Assembly: GCF_025452195.1 (NCBI RefSeq)
Contig: NZ_CP104970.1
Coordinates: 504,547 to 568,546, forward strand
Source of the DNA: Phyllobacterium zundukense
GTDB lineage: Bacteria > Pseudomonadota > Alphaproteobacteria > Rhizobiales > Rhizobiaceae
Length of the DNA: 64,000 bases
Direction of reading: 5' to 3'
The notes under the pieces are model-generated. The model did no database searches. It worked only from the letters and a program-made list of their open reading frames with translations, and was not told the DNA's origin. Each line of letters begins with the position of its first letter. The stretch's first letter is position 1. Of this stretch, positions 8,537 to 17,482 are shown piece after piece. The position numbers and the translations under genes are program-made.

Positions 8537-9430
8537 ATGAACAACGACGTCTTCATTACATGTGCTGTTACGGGAGCGGGTGAAAACTTTAAGAAGAACC
8601 CGAACGTTCCGATCACGCCGGAGGCGATCGCAAAGGACGTCCTTGCAGTGGCAGAGGCCGGTGCAGCAATAGCGCACATCCATGTCCGTGATCCCGAGAC
8701 CGGCGTCGGCAGCCGCCGCACCGATCTCTACAAAGCGGTGATCGACCTGGTTCGCGAAAGGAATAAGGAAATCATCATCAACACCACCGCCGGAATGGGC
8801 GGTGACGTAACGTTTGGCAAAGACGATCCCTTCGCCCTCGTCACCGAAGAAACCGACTTGGTTTCCCAGAAGGAGCGCTTGGTCCACGTCGAGGCGCTGC
8901 GCCCAGACATTTGCACGCTCGACTGCGGCAGCTACAACGTTGGGCCCGGCAATCTCGTCTATGTCAGCACGGCCGAACAGGTACGTCAGGGCGCTGAAAT
9001 GATCAGCGCCTTGGGCGTAAAGCCCGAGCTTGAAGTCTTTGATCTCGGTCACATGCAGCTTGCGATGGAACTGCTCGAAAAGGGTTACTTCGAGGGCAGC
9101 GCGATGGTTCAGTTCTGCCTGGGCGTCAACTACGGCGCGCCTGCCACGACGACGTCGATGAAAGCCTTCGCCGACATGGCGCAGGGCAAGGACGTTATCT
9201 GGTCTGCTTTTGGCGTCGGACGCATGCAACTGCCTATGGTCGCGCAGGCTGTGGTTCTCGGCGGCAACGTGCGCGTCGGCCTCGAAGACAATATCTGGCT
9301 GAAGAAGGGTGAACTTGCGACCAACGTCGCTCTCGTCGAACGTGCTAAGACAATCATCGAGGCTATGGGCGCGAAGGTAATGAGCTCTAGTGCTGCCCGC
9401 GATCGGCTTGGCCTTAAGGCAGGTGCGTGA
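8537..9430 (+). CDS. BKACE-family beta-keto acid cleavage enzyme (DUF849)
   Basis: 297 residues, the usual length. BKACE enzymes condense a beta-keto acid with acetyl-CoA to give acetoacetate and a new acyl-CoA. The metal motif HIHVRDPETG (His47, His49) and the third ligand region GLEDN (Glu250) are present, with TTAGMGG, LDCGSYNVG and FGVGRMQLPMVAQA. By recollection of family sequences it is closest to the 3-dehydrocarnitine cleavage type, suggesting a cationic amine beta-keto acid, but the substrate is unproven. A GGAGA at 8524 precedes ATG 8537. It is the first gene of a long operon with SDR, importer, thioesterase and CoA transferase. Confidence 0.92.
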   Translation: MNNDVFITCAVTGAGENFKKNPNVPITPEAIAKDVLAVAEAGAAIAHIHVRDPETGVGSRRTDLYKAVIDLVRERNKEIIINTTAGMGGDVTFGKDDPFALVTEETDLVSQKERLVHVEALRPDICTLDCGSYNVGPGNLVYVSTAEQVRQGAEMISALGVKPELEVFDLGHMQLAMELLEKGYFEGSAMVQFCLGVNYGAPATTTSMKAFADMAQGKDVIWSAFGVGRMQLPMVAQAVVLGGNVRVGLEDNIWLKKGELATNVALVERAKTIIEAMGAKVMSSSAARDRLGLKAGA

Positions 9431-10203
9431 TGGTGAGCCTACTCGACCAACGTGCTATCGTCACCGCCGGAGCGAGCGGGATCGGACGTGTTGTCGCCCG
9501 TACGCTTCATTCGGCTGGAGCCAAAGTCGCCGTGTGCGACATTAGTGAGGCTGCGCTGCAGTCTTTCGGTGAGGAAAATCCTGACATCACAGCTTACCAG
9601 TGCGACGTGCGCGACGCTGCCGCAGTGACGGCAGTGTCCGAGGAAATGATTTCGTTGCTCAACGGCGTCGATATTCTTGTCAACAATGCTGGGATCGCTG
9701 GGCCGACGAAAAACGTCGAGGATATTACCCCGGCTCAGTGGGATGAGACCGTTGTCGTAAATCTCAACGCTCAGTTCTATTTCTGCCGCACCGTTATCCC
9801 TCACCTCAAGCGCCAGAAGTCTGGCAGCATCATCAATCTTTCTTCAGCCGCTGGACGGTTAGGGTTTCCGAACCGCACTCCATACGCGGCCGCCAAATGG
9901 GGCGTGATCGGCTTTACCCAGTCCCTCGCCATGGAACTTGGTGAGTTCAACATCCGTGTGAACTCGGTTCTGCCGGGATCCGTGAGCGGTGACCGCATGA
10001 ACCGCGTCATTGCCGAGCGCGCGAAACTCTTGGGCATTTCAGAGGAAGCCGCTTGGGCCGATGAGCTCAAGAATATCTCGATGCACAAGATGATCGACCC
10101 GCAGGAGATCGCCGATCTTATCGCTTTCGTATGCTCGTCGTCAGGCCGGTCCGTCTCAGGCCAGTCACTCGGCATCTGCGGAAATACGGAGGTCATCCGC
10201 TAG
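9430..10203 (+). CDS. SDR-family NAD(P)-dependent oxidoreductase
   Basis: 257 residues from ATG 9430, which shares one base with the BKACE stop (TGATG). Classical short-chain dehydrogenase motifs are TAGASGIG (cofactor binding, near residue 13), NNAGIAG, catalytic Ser in INLSSAAGR and YAAAK. Coupling to BKACE suggests it oxidises a beta-hydroxy acid to the beta-keto acid that BKACE cleaves, taking the role that L-carnitine dehydrogenase (an unrelated fold) has in carnitine loci. Direction and substrate are inferred from context only. Confidence 0.9.
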   Translation: MVSLLDQRAIVTAGASGIGRVVARTLHSAGAKVAVCDISEAALQSFGEENPDITAYQCDVRDAAAVTAVSEEMISLLNGVDILVNNAGIAGPTKNVEDITPAQWDETVVVNLNAQFYFCRTVIPHLKRQKSGSIINLSSAAGRLGFPNRTPYAAAKWGVIGFTQSLAMELGEFNIRVNSVLPGSVSGDRMNRVIAERAKLLGISEEAAWADELKNISMHKMIDPQEIADLIAFVCSSSGRSVSGQSLGICGNTEVIR

Positions 10204-10240
10204 ACTAAGACTCCAACTCAAGCAAAGGGGAACTACAAGA

Positions 10241-11494
10241 ATGATAAAGCGCAATATTCTTACGGCAGTCGCCGCTCTGTCGGCAGCCACATTCGCTCAC
10301 GCCGACGCAATCAAAGTCGGCGTGATCACGCCACAGACGGGACCCTGTGCTCAGTACGGCATCCCGATCACGCGTGGCGTTGAGATGTGGGCTAACCAAA
10401 TAAACAAGGGAGGCGGCATCGCCGATGCTACCGGCAAGCAACACGCCATCGAAGTGCACGCGTATGACAACAACTGCTATACGCCTGGCGACGAACTTAC
10501 TTCTGCCCGCCGCGCGGTGCAGGACGACGGTGTGCAGTTCCTTCTCCAGACGTGGACACCCGCGGCTCGCAAGGCAATCGCCTCCTTCGTGACCGAAAAC
10601 AAGATTCTCACCATGACCTATGGTGGGGGCTATCTGAGCAAGCAGTTCCCATATCTCATCGGTGCAATCACTGGTGCACCCGCAAACTACATGCATGTCG
10701 CGGCATACGTCGTCGAACATCATCCCGAGGTCAAGAAGGTTGCAATCCTGGTGCCCGATGCCTCTTACGGCCATACGGCGGCGGCATACTTCAAAGCCGG
10801 CTTGGCGCCGTACAGTGATCGCATCGAGATCGTTTACGAAACCCCCTACGACATGGCTATGGCGAGCGACATTATGGGGGTGGTGACGCCTGTCGCTGCC
10901 GCTCAACCGGACCTTCTGCTTGAACTCGGGTTCCCCCCGGGCCAACAGGCTCTGATGGTCGAAGCGATGCAACAGCTTGGCTATAAAGGGCTCTTTGCCA
11001 GCGAAGGGTGGTCTTTGAAGTTCCTGCTGGAACGCCTCGCGCCCGAAGATATTGCCAACCGCTTCTATAGCGCTTACGCGATCGATGCGCAGCTAAAGGG
11101 CCAGAACGAGCGTCTCGATGCTCTTTTCGCCGAATATGCCAAGAAGTACGGTGAAGCCGACTGGACCTATCTGACGTCGATGGCTTACGCATCGATGACA
11201 TCGCTTGAGCCGGGGATCAAGGCTGCGAAGACTCCGGATGGAGCGTCTGTTCTCGCTGCTCTGAAAAGCGGCCCATCTGTTGAACATCCGATTTTCGGAG
11301 CCTCCCCGTGGGGCGGAATGGATATCTACGGTGTCGACAATCTGCTGACCACGGCAATGCCGATCTACCAGATCGACGAAACTGGCAAAGCGATCAAACG
11401 GGATGACACCGTCGACACGGCTGCCTGGTGGGAAAAGAACAAAGCGGCCGCGCTTTCTGTACTTGAGTCGACCGGTCAAGTGACGAAAGACTAA
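10241..11494 (+). CDS. Branched-chain amino acid-type ABC transporter substrate-binding protein
   Basis: 417 residues. Signal peptide MIKRNILTAVAALSAATFAHA, then DAIKVGVITPQTGPCAQYG, the standard start of Peripla_BP_6 proteins. An AAAGGGGAA ribosome-binding site precedes ATG 10241. Family members bind amino acids, amides and many aromatic or amine compounds. It is presumably the recognition component for the substrate of the BKACE/HyuAB pathway. A perfect 11-bp hairpin follows (11512-11536), separating it from the less abundant membrane subunits. Confidence 0.93.
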   Translation: MIKRNILTAVAALSAATFAHADAIKVGVITPQTGPCAQYGIPITRGVEMWANQINKGGGIADATGKQHAIEVHAYDNNCYTPGDELTSARRAVQDDGVQFLLQTWTPAARKAIASFVTENKILTMTYGGGYLSKQFPYLIGAITGAPANYMHVAAYVVEHHPEVKKVAILVPDASYGHTAAAYFKAGLAPYSDRIEIVYETPYDMAMASDIMGVVTPVAAAQPDLLLELGFPPGQQALMVEAMQQLGYKGLFASEGWSLKFLLERLAPEDIANRFYSAYAIDAQLKGQNERLDALFAEYAKKYGEADWTYLTSMAYASMTSLEPGIKAAKTPDGASVLAALKSGPSVEHPIFGASPWGGMDIYGVDNLLTTAMPIYQIDETGKAIKRDDTVDTAAWWEKNKAAALSVLESTGQVTKD

Positions 11495-11511
11495 TCCAGT
11501 CTCATCGAGAG

Positions 11512-11536
11512 GGTTCTTGCGCACGGCGCAAGAACC
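11512..11536 (+). terminator. Strong intercistronic hairpin after the binding protein
   Basis: GGTTCTTGCGC (11512-11522) and GCGCAAGAACC (11526-11536) are exact complements with a 3-nt loop. There is no U run. It probably stabilises the upstream message or attenuates reading into the permease genes. Confidence 0.65.
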
Positions 11537-11570
11537 ACCTCCCCTATGGCTTCTCCGAGGTGAGCGCGTC

Positions 11571-12434
11571 ATGCAAATTACGTTGAATATCTTATCGTTG
11601 ACCTCATTCTACGTCTGTTTTTCCATTGGATTGGCACTCGTTTTTGGGGTGATGCGCGTCGTTAACTTCGCACATGGCGATTTCTACATGCTCGGTGCGT
11701 ACGCGGCATGGGTGACGTTGGCGGTAATCTCCCCGGTCACGGGTAGCATTGTCGGCTACGCAGTCAGTGCGGGCGTAGCCGCTCTGGTGCTCGCAGCGAT
11801 GGGTCTACTTGCCAACGCAGCAATCATACGACCACTCGCGGATCGCCCTCTCGGCATTTATGTGGCGACGCTCTCGCTCTCCTACATTCTTCAAGTCTGC
11901 GTAGTCCAAGCCTTCGGCGCCGTGGGCCAAATCGTTAAGCCGCCGGTCCCAGGAGTCCTGTTCCTGGGGGGAGCGATCATGCCGTATCAGCGCGTGCTGG
12001 TCATGGTGGTTGCTGCGATCATGATCGTTGCCCTGTGGTTGTTCATGGAGCGCTCTCGTCTCGGTCGAGCAATGCGGGCCGTCGCTCAAAACAAAAGAGG
12101 CGCTTTGCTTCAGGGCGTCAACATCAAGCTCGTCGGATCATTGGCGGTCGTAATAGGTGCCATCATGGCGGGAACCGCAGGTGTCGTCATGGCACCCGTG
12201 GCGGGCGTTAATCCTTTCATGGGCGTCGACGCTCTCTGGAAGGCATTCATTATCATCATCGTCGGTGGGATCGGTTCAATTTGGGGCGCAGTCGCAGCAG
12301 CATTGATGTTCGGTATCTTTGACACGTTGGTGTCCGTGGCAGGCTTCGGCAGGTTTCTCGCAATGTTTAGCGCGCTCATCATGCTCATCGTTCTGTCAAT
12401 TCGGCCCCAGGGTCTTTTCGGGGAGAAAGACTGA
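11571..12434 (+). CDS. livH: Branched-chain-type ABC transporter permease (LivH family)
   Basis: 287 residues from ATG 11571; a start at 11517 would run through the hairpin and add 18 unrelated residues. Membrane segments begin at residue 5. Family-typical segments VNFAHGDFYMLGAYAAW, RPLGIYVATLSLSYILQ and RAVAQNKRGALLQGVN are visible. Its stop overlaps the LivM-type start by one base (TGATG). It forms half of the membrane channel of the importer. Confidence 0.93.
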   Translation: MQITLNILSLTSFYVCFSIGLALVFGVMRVVNFAHGDFYMLGAYAAWVTLAVISPVTGSIVGYAVSAGVAALVLAAMGLLANAAIIRPLADRPLGIYVATLSLSYILQVCVVQAFGAVGQIVKPPVPGVLFLGGAIMPYQRVLVMVVAAIMIVALWLFMERSRLGRAMRAVAQNKRGALLQGVNIKLVGSLAVVIGAIMAGTAGVVMAPVAGVNPFMGVDALWKAFIIIIVGGIGSIWGAVAAALMFGIFDTLVSVAGFGRFLAMFSALIMLIVLSIRPQGLFGEKD

Positions 12435-13420
12435 TGAGCGATTCCACTGCAAAGAAAATTGCTCCTCCGTCAATCACGGTGAGAACACAACTAGCGATAT
12501 TGGTTTGCTTGCTCGTGGCGTTGGCGGTTCTGCCGGTCCTCGTAACCTCCTACTGGAAGGATGTGACTATCATTTTCCTTCTCAACTGCCTTCTGGTTGT
12601 AAGCTACCGCCTAATTACCCTCATGGGAGGATGGTCGTTTGCACATGTGGCAACGATGGGCCTCGGCGGGTACTCTGTCGCACTCCTTTCCCAAGCCCCG
12701 TATAATCTTCCGATCGGCATCACGATTGTGATCGGCGGGTTTATCGCCCTGATCTTCGGGCTGCTGATTAGTTATCCGGTCCTTCGAACACGCGAGTATT
12801 ACTTCTTCCTCGCGACGTTCGCTGCCGGCGAGGCTCTTCGCCAGAGCTTTATCCAGTTTCGCGAGATAACAGGTGGAACCAGTGGGATCGCGTTTATCAA
12901 ACGGCCCCAGGGCTTCGAAGATGTGACAAGCTTCCACTTCCTGCTTCTGGCTGTGTTGGCGATCGTAATTTTTACACTCCTCGCATTCGAGCGTTCTCGG
13001 GTTGGGAAGACCGTCCAGGCTGTCGGCCGGAACGAGGAACTGTCCGTTTCTCTCGGGATTAACGCGTGGGGTTATAGGAGTCTCGTGTTCGTCATTGGAT
13101 CGGCGCTCGCCGGGATCGCCGGAGGGTTCATGGCGAGCTACAACGGTATCGTTTCGCCTGCCGATTTCAGCTCAACCCTGATGTTCAAGATTGTCGCTTC
13201 CGCAATCGTCGGCGGCGTGAGCAGCTACATCGGACCTATCGCAGGTCTCATCTTCTTGACCGGGATCGAGCAGCTATTCCGTGGCGTACCCCAGGTCGTG
13301 CCGTTGATATGGGGCGTGTGCGTTATCTTCGTACTCCTTGTCGCCCCCGGGGGGATCGATTCCAGAATCCAATCACTCCTTTCAAGACGACGCTCGAAAA
13401 AGGAGGCTTCCAATGCTTGA
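12434..13420 (+). CDS. livM: Branched-chain-type ABC transporter permease (LivM family)
   Basis: 328 residues with eight to ten hydrophobic segments. Family motifs include LMGGWSFAHVATMGLGGYSVALLS, RTREYYFFLATFAAGEALR and GRNEELSVSLGINAWGYR. It starts at the stop of the LivH-type permease and overlaps the following ATPase by 8 nt, so all membrane and ATPase subunits are coupled. It forms the second half of the channel. Confidence 0.93.
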   Translation: MSDSTAKKIAPPSITVRTQLAILVCLLVALAVLPVLVTSYWKDVTIIFLLNCLLVVSYRLITLMGGWSFAHVATMGLGGYSVALLSQAPYNLPIGITIVIGGFIALIFGLLISYPVLRTREYYFFLATFAAGEALRQSFIQFREITGGTSGIAFIKRPQGFEDVTSFHFLLLAVLAIVIFTLLAFERSRVGKTVQAVGRNEELSVSLGINAWGYRSLVFVIGSALAGIAGGFMASYNGIVSPADFSSTLMFKIVASAIVGGVSSYIGPIAGLIFLTGIEQLFRGVPQVVPLIWGVCVIFVLLVAPGGIDSRIQSLLSRRRSKKEASNA

Positions 13421-14171
13421 ACTGGAAAATGTTACCCGTCGTTTTGGCAACCTAACCGCAATCGATAGCGTCTCCACGAAGGTTTCAAGTGGGCACATAC
13501 ACGGATTGATCGGTCCAAACGGATCCGGAAAGTCGACGATGATGAACCTGATCAGTGGGTTCCTGAAGCCGACCACTGGAAGCATCAACTTTGAAGGGAC
13601 GCGAATTTCCGGCCTGAAGCCGCATGTCGTCTCACGCGCTGGAGTCGTTAGAACCTTTCAGCTCATCAAAGTCTATTCTGAGGCAACGGTTCGCGACAAC
13701 ATCCGTATGGCTGCCATCGCGCGTCTTTCTCCTCCCTGGGCTCCAGCTGGGTTTCTCAAGAACCCGGGATCAAAGGAAATTGAGGGAGATGTCGACCGAG
13801 TGCTCGAGATCATGAAGCTCGGGCATGTTGCAAACCAGATCGCAGGCATCCTTCCAGGGGGGATGCAGCGGACACTTTCGGTCGCGTCCGCCTTTGTTGC
13901 AAAGCCAAAGCTTCTCCTTTTGGACGAGCCTCTTGCAGGTTTGAATGCAACGGAGAAGGCAGGGCTGGCGGCGTCAATTCGTGAAATCAACAAGAGCGGC
14001 ATCACGATCCTGCTGGTCGAGCATGACATGAAGACCGTTCTCAGTCTCTGCTCGCACATGACAGTCATCAACTTCGGAAAGAAAATTGCCGATGGGCCAC
14101 CCTCTGACATCGTCAATAGCAGCGCGGTGATCGAGGCTTATCTGGGAAGCCGAGGAGGGAAGGATGCTTGA
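13413..14171 (+). CDS. livG: Branched-chain-type ABC transporter ATPase (LivG family)
   Basis: 252 residues from ATG 13413 (MLELENVTRRFGN). Walker A is GPNGSGKST; the C-terminal motifs LLLLDEPLAGLN (Walker B) and VEHDMKTV (switch) are clear. The signature is LPGGMQR instead of LSGGQQR, a mild departure. An in-frame start at 13338 lies deep inside the LivM-type gene and is rejected. The next ATPase starts 8 nt before this stop. Confidence 0.93.
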   Translation: MLELENVTRRFGNLTAIDSVSTKVSSGHIHGLIGPNGSGKSTMMNLISGFLKPTTGSINFEGTRISGLKPHVVSRAGVVRTFQLIKVYSEATVRDNIRMAAIARLSPPWAPAGFLKNPGSKEIEGDVDRVLEIMKLGHVANQIAGILPGGMQRTLSVASAFVAKPKLLLLDEPLAGLNATEKAGLAASIREINKSGITILLVEHDMKTVLSLCSHMTVINFGKKIADGPPSDIVNSSAVIEAYLGSRGGKDA

Positions 14172-14871
14172 GGTTCGCAATCTCTCAGTCGATTATTCCG
14201 GAATCAAGGCGGTCGACAAAGTCTCGATCGATGTCGGCCCGGGCGCGATCACCGCACTTATCGGGAGCAACGGCGCCGGCAAGACGTCATTGCTCGGCGC
14301 GATATCGGGACTCATCGCGCCGTCAACTGGGACCATAACCTTCAACGGAGTGGACCTGACGGCGACCAGTCCGGCGGGCATTGTCGCAGCCGGTGTGGTC
14401 CAGGTTCCGGAAGGGCGCGAGCTCTTCCCGCGGATGACGATACAGGAAAATCTGCTCCTCGGTGCTCATCTTCGAACCGATAAGCGCGCGATTAGCCGTG
14501 ACATGGACCGCGCTTACGAGCTCTTCCCTGTTCTGGCGCGAAAGCGCACGTTGAAGGCTAGGCAATTGAGCGGGGGCGAGCAGCAGATGTTGGCGTTCGC
14601 TCGAGCGATGATGTCCGATCCGAAACTTTACATTCTCGATGAACCATCAATCGGGCTCGCGCCACTTATTGAAGAGCATCTTATGCGCTCGATTGTTCAG
14701 ATTTGTAAGGAGACGGGTGCCGGTGTGCTTCTCGTGGAGCAGAACGCGATGCTTGCCCTGGAAATCTCCACGAATGCCTACGTGATGGAGCTCGGTTCGA
14801 TCACGCTTTCCGGGCCTTCTTCCGGGTTGCTCAACAATCCTGCGGTCGCCGCAGCCTACCTTGGACAATAG
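14164..14871 (+). CDS. livF: Branched-chain-type ABC transporter ATPase (LivF family)
   Basis: 235 residues, the usual length. Walker A GSNGAGKTS, VPEGRELFPRMT (a LivF hallmark), signature LSGGEQQMLAFARA, Walker B YILDEPSIGLAP and switch VEQNAMLAL are all present. It completes a full five-gene importer with the two permeases, LivG-type ATPase and binding protein. The thioesterase gene begins 2 nt after its stop. Confidence 0.94.
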   Translation: MLEVRNLSVDYSGIKAVDKVSIDVGPGAITALIGSNGAGKTSLLGAISGLIAPSTGTITFNGVDLTATSPAGIVAAGVVQVPEGRELFPRMTIQENLLLGAHLRTDKRAISRDMDRAYELFPVLARKRTLKARQLSGGEQQMLAFARAMMSDPKLYILDEPSIGLAPLIEEHLMRSIVQICKETGAGVLLVEQNAMLALEISTNAYVMELGSITLSGPSSGLLNNPAVAAAYLGQ

Positions 14872-14873
14872 AA

Positions 14874-15326
14874 ATGATCGATGAAACCTGGATCGAGACT
14901 GCGCGGACAATGGTTTATCCGGCCGATTGCGACTCGCAGAACCACTTGAACACCGCAGGGTATATGCGGGTATTCGACATCGCTATCTTCCAGCTTTTTT
15001 TCCGGCTCGGATACACAGTTGAAGACCTCGAAACGAACATGGTTGGGTGGGCCGATGTTTCTCACCAGATCAACTATCTCAAAGAGATAAAGTCTGGCTG
15101 GCCACTTTTCGTCAGAAGCGCGGTCGTCAAGATTGGCCGCAGTTCCATCGACTCTGTCCATGAGATCGTTGTTGAAGGCACCGGCGAAGTCGCTGCCAAA
15201 CTTCAGGCAAAAACTGTGCAATTCGATTTACGGGCGCGCGCGTCACTGCCGGTCCTGGATGCGGTGAGAACCGCCGCCCAAGACCGCTTCGCGTCTCTCC
15301 TGCAGGCCACAATTTCGGCGCCGTGA
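14874..15326 (+). CDS. Acyl-CoA thioesterase, hotdog fold (4HBT type)
   Basis: 150 residues. The N-terminal motif YPADCDSQNHLNTAGYMRVFD is the usual 4-hydroxybenzoyl-CoA thioesterase-like active-site helix region. In carnitine-type loci an enzyme of this family releases the acid from the acyl-CoA that BKACE makes (betainyl-CoA to betaine). Its position in this BKACE operon fits the same logic: hydrolysis of the new acyl-CoA. The product acid is unknown. Two nucleotides separate it from the LivF-type stop, so it belongs to the same transcript. Confidence 0.88.
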   Translation: MIDETWIETARTMVYPADCDSQNHLNTAGYMRVFDIAIFQLFFRLGYTVEDLETNMVGWADVSHQINYLKEIKSGWPLFVRSAVVKIGRSSIDSVHEIVVEGTGEVAAKLQAKTVQFDLRARASLPVLDAVRTAAQDRFASLLQATISAP

Positions 15327-15390
15327 CAAGCGCGCTGAAAGCGCGCCAACTGCGGCCAGTTTGTAAAGTAGAGATCATCAGGGAGTTGAA

Positions 15391-17482
15391 ATGAGATTAG
15401 CTTGTGACACTGGGGGAACATTCACCGACCTTATGGTTGAGGGCGATGATGGTTCGTTGCGAATGTTTAAATCGTCTACGGTCCCTTCGGATCCCGCTCA
15501 GGGAATTCTTGATGTCTTGTCCCTCGCGGCTACGGATTTCGGCCAGACCCTTTCCGAATTTCTTGCGGCCTGCGGAACATTCATCCACGGGACGACGCAT
15601 TCGATCAACGCAATTATCACGGGGAATACCGCCAAGACCGCGTTCCTGACCTCGCTCGGGCACCCAGAGATTCTTCTCCTTCGTGAGGGTGGTCGTTCGA
15701 GCGCCTTTCCCGATCATGTCAGCTACCCTGAGCCCTACGTTCCGCGCGCGTTGACGTTCGAAGTGCCTGGCCGACTGCTCAGCGATGGCTCGGAAGATAC
15801 CCCGCTCGACGACGTAGCCGTGATGGCGATCATTGAGGAACTCAAGAAACAGAATGTAGAAGCCGTCGGCGTCTGCCTTCTCTGGTCGATCGTCAATCCA
15901 ACCCATGAAATTCGCATTGGCCAGCTCCTTGCCGAGCACCTCCCCAATGTAGCTGTAACGTTGTCGCATCAGCTCAACCCGTCTATGCGTGAGTTTCGAC
16001 GCGCATCGTCGACCTGTATGGACGCTTCGCTGAAGCCTTTGATGGGCAAGTACCTCGGTCGTCTGGAGACCAGGTTGCGCGAATCCGGGTTCACCGGTCG
16101 ACTGCTCGTTCTCACCTCTCAAGCAGGCATGATAGAACTCTCACGAGCTGGCGAAGACGCCGATCCACTCGCTGAACTCCGGTCCCTCGACCGCTCCAGT
16201 TGGTGGCCGCCACTTCTCGGTTCTTGATACAGGCAATTCCACCGCAATCATCAGCGATACCGGCGGGACGACATATGACGTGAGCCTTGTGCGTCACGGC
16301 GCCATTCCCACAACCCGCGACATGTGGATCGGCGAGCCTTACATCGGCCACAACACTGGTTTTCCTTCCGTCGACGTTAGAAGTATTGGCGCGGGTGGCG
16401 GCAGTATCGCACGGATCGATGAAGGCGGGATGCTGCACGTTGGGCCAAAGAGTGCAGGTGCTATGCCTGGCCCTGCCTGCTTCGGAAATGGCAATACCCA
16501 GCCGACATTCACGGACGCTTGCGTAGTTCTCGGATACATCGATCCTGACTACTTCCTTGGCGGTCGGATGAAAATCGACGCGTCCCTGTCACGTGCCGCC
16601 GTCGAGAATGCGATCGCTCGCCCACTTGGCGTGTCAGTTGAGGAAGCAGCAGCCGCGATCGTCGATATCGCAACCGAGAACATGGTTCAGGCGATCGAAG
16701 AGATTACCGTCAACCAAGGGATTGATCCCTCCGAAGCCACTCTAATTGGTGGCGGCGGTGCGGCGGGCCTGAACTCAGTCTTCATCGCAAAGCGGCTGAA
16801 TTGCCTGAACCTGCTATATCCAGAGACCAGTGCGACGTTGAGTGCCGCTGGGGCTCTCATGTCGGATCTCGCGGCGGATCATCAGCTGACGGGTTATACC
16901 ATTTCCGATCGTTTCGACCGCGAGAAGGTGAATGGCATTATCAACGGACTTAAGGCGAAGTGTGATGATTTTGCTTCCGGCGCCGGCAAGGGCTCGCTCG
17001 AAACGACGATCCAGTATTTCGTCGAAGCACGGTATGAGAAGCAGGTCTGGGAAGTTGAACTTCCGCTGCCGAAGGATGCCCTCGTTACGGACGCCGACGT
17101 TGATGCCCTGATCGAAGCGTTCCACGCAAAACATCGCGAAATTTTCACTTTCCATGACGAGAATTCGCCCGTCGAATTCATCACTTGGATCGCGAGAGTT
17201 CGTTGCCGCTTCCGCGACGCTGCACTCGGTCGCCTTTCCAACAGTTCGACAGGCGACCGTCCCGACGACAGGCCTTGTTACTTCAGCGGCTATGGGACCA
17301 TCGAGACGGCGATCGTATCGTCCTCCAGCATGCGTGTCGGCGAAGAATATCGCGGGCCGGCAATCCACGAATCCCCGTTCACCACGATTGTTATCGACCC
17401 CACCTCATCCTTCAGCCTGACCGGTGCAGGAAGTGTACTCGTTAAAGCTGGTGCGATTGGCTTCATCACGGAGAAAGCGTAA
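15391..17482 (+). pseudogene. hyuA: HyuA-type hydantoinase/5-oxoprolinase subunit A, split by a frameshift
   Basis: Two frames give one protein of about 697 residues, the normal HyuA length. The first (15391-16227) begins MRLACDTGGTFTDLMVEGDD, the actin-fold N-terminus, after a GGGAG site. The second carries SLNSGPSTAPVGGRHF, SDTGGTTYDVSLVRHG, GAGGGSIARID and the C-terminal domain. Homology passes from frame 1 to frame 2 at about 16144-16150, consistent with one extra nucleotide. The second frame has an internal GTG at 16280 that could give a truncated product. The family performs ATP-dependent opening of hydantoins or oxoproline-like cyclic amides. The break may be a real mutation or a sequencing error. 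Confidence 0.85.
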
